From positions 1-10,367 of the forward strand of contig JAODNB010000401.1 in assembly GCA_025464795.1 (NCBI GenBank): a stretch of 10,367 bases of DNA. The letters are read 5' to 3'. The notes under the pieces were generated by a model, which made no database searches, had not been told where the DNA came from, and saw only the letters and a program-made list of their open reading frames with translations. This document shows, one piece after another, positions 7,701 to 10,367 of this stretch. The DNA comes from Frankiales bacterium. Lineage in GTDB: Bacteria > Actinomycetota > Actinomycetes > Mycobacteriales > SCTD01. Positions within the stretch are counted from its first letter, which is position 1, and every line of letters starts with the position of its first letter. Made by a program: the position numbers and the translations under genes.

Positions 7701-7952
7701 TACCTCAAGCAGCTGCCGTTCGACGTCCTGAAGATCGATGGCCAGTTCGTCAGGGGACTGCTGCACTCCGCTGAGGACCAGGCCGTGGTCACGGCCCTCG
7801 TCACGATCGCGCAGGCCCTGGGCAAGACCACCGTCGCAGAGTTCGTCGAGGACGCCGCAACCCTCGAGCTGCTGCGGGTGCTCGGGGTGGACCAGGCGCA
7901 GGGCTACTTCATAGGACTGCCTGGAGAGCTGACCCCAACGTCGCGTGTGTGA
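4737..7952 (+). CDS. APC-type amino-acid permease fused to HAMP-GGDEF-EAL (transporter-coupled c-di-GMP enzyme)
   Basis: About 1071 residues with a GTG start. A flexible N-terminus (1-45) leads to a complete permease of about 12 helices (about 46-480) with APC-family features: GGSNQS in helix 1 and ETRDPAKSVPRA after helix 6. Two more helices (about 499-521 and 532-555) feed a HAMP linker (about 557-622, with DEVGAMADAFN at 606-616). The GGDEF domain (about 640-805) is intact: HDPLTDLPNRR from 649, metal-binding D685 in IDLDGFK, GGDEF at 726-730, and the inhibitory RxxD site RPDD (717-720) exactly five residues upstream. The EAL domain (about 822-1070) has ELLLR in place of EALLR (E858), N916, E948 in EVTET, D978-D979, K999, E1035 and Q1055, so phosphodiesterase activity is plausible. 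It probably senses a solute or its transport and sets cyclic-di-GMP at the inner membrane face. The substrate is unknown. The 3' end overlaps the convergent epimerase gene by 44 bp. Confidence 0.92.
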   Translation: MTTTGATPRTRVQVPAPRVAQEPPVLDEGTGGAPALDQPGAAEHPRVLGWFGTSALAMGGSNQSLFLLTALVATQGSAAVPLLAVGLLLSWAAAPGWTELVLMYPNRVGGIAATCAEAFRPYSPVLANLTGVCYWWGWVPTCGLTALFASSALHHWYLPGVPVTGMAIVIVLGFMALNLSGVARTAGVVKVIAIGSGLLAFASGLIPVFAGSVDWHTATTWDLTTPFEGVFGGVTSAMAGLYLIGFAAPAFEAATCHVGETRDPAKSVPRAVFASGAMASVYFVLLPVVWLGVFGADGLNIDLGADLAKDLGPTFAPLLGSAGKAFAIWFMVLNMFHGTVQPLAGAARTLSQCAEDGLLPRVLEKRNRHDAPWVATVLTATFAIIFLIAGDPVWMIAAANFTYLISIGLPSIAVWLLRRNAPDAARSYRAPRGTIVAGGLAAGVWGISTILGFEQFGLPTVLFGLALAYSGSAAYAWRLRSDRKGRGEAALGRSLHLKLTGAMLAVMALDGAGYLVAVYNVEDGHQQLVTVLEDIFVAVAMLTITVGLVLPGMIAHATTQVADAAKRLGSGTIADLTRAMGALGAGDLDAARARVEVERVNVRSRDEVGAMADAFNLMQDEVARAAVSLDGARDELRRSRDHLEHLATHDPLTDLPNRRALEAALNQLVLNCRTAKVHGAVVVIDLDGFKYVNDSRGHAVGDVVLMRVTELLRRTLRPDDLLGRLGGDEFAVLLSDTSPEDAEAVVHRVLEELRTGVLLVEGGRAVRITASIGLAVFGPDTRLSGEQLLVDADVAMYDAKEAGRDRLALSSGSDPHQIELRERHTWLERVREALEQDRFVLHGQPILDLCNDEIRRHELLLRMIAEDGTLVMPGAFLGLAERAGVVGGIDRWVLHRAFAMLREEQQAGRRPQFSVNLSGPSVGDPEILALIESEMATLPCPRDALLLEVTETAAVVDIDRARRFAERLRALGCSLALDDFGSGYGSFAYLKQLPFDVLKIDGQFVRGLLHSAEDQAVVTALVTIAQALGKTTVAEFVEDAATLELLRVLGVDQAQGYFIGLPGELTPTSRV

Positions 7953-8784
7953 ACCGGAAGCCTGACGTCTCAAGAACAGCGGGCGCCAGCCGCTGACCGG
8001 TGAGGACCTCTCCTGCGAACTCACCGAGTGCCGCTCTCAGGACGAACCCGGGAAGGTGGACGGGAAGCGTCGGACGGTGCAGTGCCGCCCCGAGCGCCTT
8101 GGTGAACTCCTTGTTCGTCACGGGGTTCGGGCTCACGAGGTTCACGGGGCCCTGGACGTCCGCGGTGAGCAGGTGCGTGATCGCGGCGACCTCGTCGGAG
8201 ATCGAGATCCAGCTGAGGTACTGCTCGCCGCTGCCGAGGGGAGCACCGGCGGCGGCCTTGAAGATCGGCAGCTGCTTCTTGAGCGCTCCGCCCTCAGAGC
8301 TCAGCACGATGCCGGTGCGCAGGTGCACGGTCCTCACGGCTGCGCTTCCCGTGGCGGGCTTGGTGGCGGTCTCCCACGCCTCGCAGACCTCTGCCAGGAA
8401 GCCGCGACCCCGGGGGGCGGTCTCGTCGAGCAGGTTCGCCTCGGTGTCGCCGTAGTAGCCGATGGCGCTCGAGCTCAGCAGCACGGGCACGCCGGCACGG
8501 GCGACGGCGGTTGCCACGGCCGACGTTCCTCGTACTCGGCTGTCCAGGATCTCGGACTTGTACGAGGGGCTCCACCGCTTGTCGCCGACCCCGGCTCCTG
8601 CGAGGTGCACGACGGCGTCGAGGTCCTCGACCGCCTGCGGCTCCAGGAAGGCGCCGTCCCATCTCCGCTCGTCCGGCAGGGATGCCGGCTTCCGGATGAA
8701 GCGCACCACCTCGTGCTCCGGTCGCAGGTGCGTGACGAGGTGGCTGCCGATGAGCCCGGAGGCGCCCGTGATCCCGATCTTCAT
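7909..8784 (-). CDS. TIGR01777-family NAD(P)-binding epimerase-like protein (Rv2216 / YfcH type)
   Basis: This 291-residue protein of the extended SDR superfamily starts directly with a Rossmann nucleotide-binding motif, GASGLIG, whose glycines are residues 7, 10 and 13. DAVVHLAGAGVG, SSSAIGYYGD and the C-terminal FRFTHATLGSAL match the TIGR01777 pattern. Its reaction is not known in any organism I can name. The Rossmann motif fixes the start at the ATG at 8784, where GGGAG lies 10 nt upstream. In-frame ATGs at 8793 and 8820 would add unlikely residues. The MDMPI-family gene ends 49 bp upstream on the same strand, so the two are probably co-transcribed. In M. tuberculosis its homologue Rv2216 sits directly between dlaT and lipB. 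Here that link is broken on both sides. The last 44 bp overlap the end of the fusion gene on the other strand. Confidence 0.9.
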   Translation of the reverse strand: MKIGITGASGLIGSHLVTHLRPEHEVVRFIRKPASLPDERRWDGAFLEPQAVEDLDAVVHLAGAGVGDKRWSPSYKSEILDSRVRGTSAVATAVARAGVPVLLSSSAIGYYGDTEANLLDETAPRGRGFLAEVCEAWETATKPATGSAAVRTVHLRTGIVLSSEGGALKKQLPIFKAAAGAPLGSGEQYLSWISISDEVAAITHLLTADVQGPVNLVSPNPVTNKEFTKALGAALHRPTLPVHLPGFVLRAALGEFAGEVLTGQRLAPAVLETSGFRFTHATLGSALQAVL

Positions 8785-8833
8785 GGTCCCCATGCTCCCG
8801 TGGGCACGGCGTCCACGCACCCCGAGGTGAGCG

Positions 8834-9454
8834 TCAGGGGGTCAGTGGCGTCTCGCCCCAGGCGCCCGGCAGCCGGTTCCCCCGCTGGTAGACCGCCAGC
8901 AGCAGGTCGGCCGGTGATCCCTCGAGCACGGACTGGTCGCCGCCCTGGCCCACCGTCCACGTCCTGGAGGGGCTGACCAGCGTCAAGGTCCCGTCCGGGA
9001 GGGTGGTCCGGCCGAGGTGCACCTGGCGGGGCAGGAAGAAGCCCAGCACTTCGTCGATGCCGTCGATAGCAACCTCGTCGCTGATGGCGTAGGGCGCGAC
9101 GTCCCACCTGTGCACCGCCACCTCCAGCTTCTGCCGGCGACGCCAGAAGCCGGCGGTGGGGTTCTGCTTGTCGAACGTCCAGCAGGGGTGATCGGCGGGG
9201 AGCTGCCGCAACCGCGCGAGCATCGCCTGGGCGGCCTCGGTGTACGCAGCGGCGTCAGCGGGGGCCTCGTCGTACGGCGGTGGGGTCGTGGTCTCGAGCG
9301 CCGCTGTGGCCCAGCGGTGCACTGCCGTCAGGTGCGCGGTGAGCTCGGCGATCGTCCAGCCCGGGCAGCCTTCGACCTCGCGGGCGGGGTCCGCTCCGCC
9401 CAGGGCCGTGGACATCTGCTCGACCTCGTGCTCGAGCAGGCTCAGGTCGTCCAT
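8834..9454 (-). CDS. Maleylpyruvate isomerase family, mycothiol-dependent (DinB/MDMPI-type) protein
   Basis: This 206-residue cytoplasmic protein shows the DinB-like four-helix pattern of TIGR03083. CPGWTIAELTAHLTAVHRWA (30-49) carries the first metal-ligand histidine (H41 or H46). RRRQKLEVAVHRWDVA (105-120) carries the Glu-x3-His pair E111/H115, matching the E144/H148 ligands of Corynebacterium MDMPI. A smaller C-terminal domain ends with SPADLLLAVYQR, typical of the family. Such proteins bind a divalent metal and are thought to use mycothiol, a thiol made by actinobacteria. The substrate cannot be inferred, and membership does not imply maleylpyruvate isomerization. The ATG start is supported by GAAGGG (9461-9466), 6 nt upstream, so unlike the genes on the left this mRNA has a leader. 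It is first in a likely operon with the TIGR01777 gene, and sucB lies upstream on the same strand. Confidence 0.88.
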   Translation of the reverse strand: MDDLSLLEHEVEQMSTALGGADPAREVEGCPGWTIAELTAHLTAVHRWATAALETTTPPPYDEAPADAAAYTEAAQAMLARLRQLPADHPCWTFDKQNPTAGFWRRRQKLEVAVHRWDVAPYAISDEVAIDGIDEVLGFFLPRQVHLGRTTLPDGTLTLVSPSRTWTVGQGGDQSVLEGSPADLLLAVYQRGNRLPGAWGETPLTP

Positions 9455-9460
9455 GGCTGT

Positions 9461-9466
9461 CCCTTC
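9461..9466 (-). promoter_or_regulatory. Ribosome binding site of the MDMPI-family gene
   Basis: GAAGGG on the minus strand lies 6 nt before the ATG at 9454 and decides this start. No TAnnnT box is found immediately upstream. The transcript may therefore continue from sucB, or start from a promoter I cannot recognise. Confidence 0.6.
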
Positions 9467-9491
9467 TGCTGAGAAGGCCTAGTGCTCAGCC

Positions 9492-9537
9492 GCCCTGTAC
9501 CGAAAACGGAACTGCCGTACCGGATCCGGGACAGGGC
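9492..9537. repeat. Nested inverted repeats between sucB and the MDMPI-family gene
   Basis: In the 89 bp gap, GCCCTGT (9492-9498) pairs with ACAGGGC (9531-9537). Inside lie a perfect 10 bp palindrome, CCGGATCCGG (9520-9529), and an imperfect inverted repeat, GTACCG-AAAA-CGGAAC (9497-9512). GTACCG recurs directly at 9517-9522. No T-run follows on either strand, so a classical rho-independent terminator is not shown. It could be a T-less actinobacterial terminator for sucB or an operator. Confidence 0.35.
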
Positions 9538-9543
9538 CGGCGT

Positions 9544-10367
9544 TCAGAGGCCGAGCTCGCTGGCGAAGTCGCCCTCCTCGAGGCGGTCCTTGACCGCGAC
9601 GAGGAAGCGCGCGGCGTCGGCGCCGTCGACGATGCGGTGGTCGTAGGTCAGTGCCAGGTAGACCATCGAGCGGACGGCCACGACCTCGCCCAGCGTCGGG
9701 TCACTGACCACGACGGGGCGCTTGACGACCGCGCCGGTGCCGAGGATGCCGACCTGCGGCTGGTTGATGATCGGGGTGTCGAACAGGGCCCCGCGTGACC
9801 CCGTGTTGGTCAGCGTGAAGGTCCCGCCGCCGAGCTCGTCCGGCGTGACGTTGTTCGTACGGGTGCGCTCGGCGAGATCGGCGATCTTGCGGGCGACACC
9901 GGACAGGTTCAGGTCTCCGGCACCCTTGAGGACAGGCACGAGCAGGCCGCGGTCGGTGTCGACGGCGATGCCGAGGTTGACGTCGTCGTGGTAGGTGACC
10001 TCGGTGGCGTCCTCGTTCAGCGAGGCGTTGACCATGGGGAAGGCCTTGAGCGCTTCGATGGCAGCGACGGTGAAGAAGGGCAGGAAGCTGAGCTTTGCGC
10101 CCTCGCGGGCTTGGAAGTCGGCCTTCGCGCGGTCCCGGAGCTTCGCGATCTCGGTGACGTCGGCCTCGAGCACCGTCGTCAGCTGAGCGCTGACCTGGAG
10201 CGACTCGACCATGCGCGCGGCAATGACCTTGCGCAGCCGGGTGAGCGGTTCGGTCTTGCCGCGCAGGGCAGCGATGGCCGGGCTGGGTCCGGGCTTGGCA
10301 GGCGCCGCCGCAGCGGCTGGGGCGGGCGCGGCGACCGGGGCAACGGCAGCCGGGGCGGCGGCCGCGG
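9544..10367 (-). CDS. sucB: 2-oxoacid dehydrogenase E2 component (dihydrolipoamide acyltransferase, SucB/DlaT type), C-terminal part (5' end cut by window)
   Basis: E2 forms the core of the 2-oxoglutarate or pyruvate dehydrogenase complex and passes the acyl group from its lipoyl arm to CoA. The visible 273 codons start in an Ala/Pro-rich swinging linker, then TEPLTRLRKVIAARM opens the catalytic domain. Within it GGGTFTLTNTGSRGALFDTP, IINQPQVGILGTG and the active-site TYDHRIVDGADAARF are intact, with the catalytic histidine codon at 9637-9639. The C-terminus, RLEEGDFASELGL, is typical of actinobacterial E2. The lipoyl domains and any subunit-binding domain lie beyond the right edge. The frame is open through an internal ATG at 10212, which is not the true start. 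The gene symbol could equally be dlaT, since actinobacterial E2 serves one or both complexes. Its lipoyl domains would be the substrate of LipB encoded at the left end. Confidence 0.93.
   Translation of the reverse strand, partial: AAAAPAAVAPVAAPAPAAAAAPAKPGPSPAIAALRGKTEPLTRLRKVIAARMVESLQVSAQLTTVLEADVTEIAKLRDRAKADFQAREGAKLSFLPFFTVAAIEALKAFPMVNASLNEDATEVTYHDDVNLGIAVDTDRGLLVPVLKGAGDLNLSGVARKIADLAERTRTNNVTPDELGGGTFTLTNTGSRGALFDTPIINQPQVGILGTGAVVKRPVVVSDPTLGEVVAVRSMVYLALTYDHRIVDGADAARFLVAVKDRLEEGDFASELGL

Noticed and set aside
6618..8024. 468-codon open frame on the minus strand opposite the GGDEF-EAL region
   Set aside because: It lies opposite unmistakable GGDEF and EAL motifs, and its own translation shows no domain.

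Overview
The window is high-GC DNA with dense, almost gapless coding, most likely from an actinobacterium. Three things point there: a mycothiol-dependent (MDMPI/DinB-type) enzyme family, four genes that appear to be leaderless (a TAnnnT -10 box 6-7 nt before the ATG), and the sucB/dlaT - TIGR01777 epimerase - lipB gene set known from Mycobacterium tuberculosis (Rv2215-Rv2216-Rv2217). I cannot name the genus. No tRNA, rRNA, IS element or CRISPR array was seen, and no gap between genes reaches 100 bp.

Layout, left to right. lipB (minus, 3' part cut by the window start) is divergent from an MMPL/RND-family exporter (plus), across only 37 bp that hold both promoters. The exporter runs tail-to-tail into a peptidase S51 / dipeptidase E-like gene (minus), with a 20 bp overlap. 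That gene is divergent, across 63 bp, from a membrane-anchored pseudokinase with an extracytoplasmic NTF2-like tail (plus). After 97 bp, on the same strand, comes a protein of about 1071 residues that joins an APC-type amino-acid permease, two extra membrane helices, a HAMP linker, a GGDEF domain and an EAL domain. It overlaps by 44 bp, tail-to-tail, with a minus-strand block: sucB/dlaT E2 (5' part cut by the window end), then an MDMPI-family gene, then a TIGR01777 epimerase.

How the genes fit together. The minus-strand genes sucB, TIGR01777 and lipB look like the conserved lipoate / 2-oxoacid dehydrogenase neighbourhood. A four-gene block (460-7952) separates lipB from the other two and is probably an accessory insertion. 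Within it, the pseudokinase and the permease-HAMP-GGDEF-EAL fusion form a plausible two-gene membrane signalling unit. The transporter module would act as sensor for a cyclic-di-GMP synthase/phosphodiesterase whose GGDEF, I-site and EAL residues are all present, and the pseudokinase would be a possible non-catalytic partner. This transporter-receptor fusion is the most interesting item in the window.
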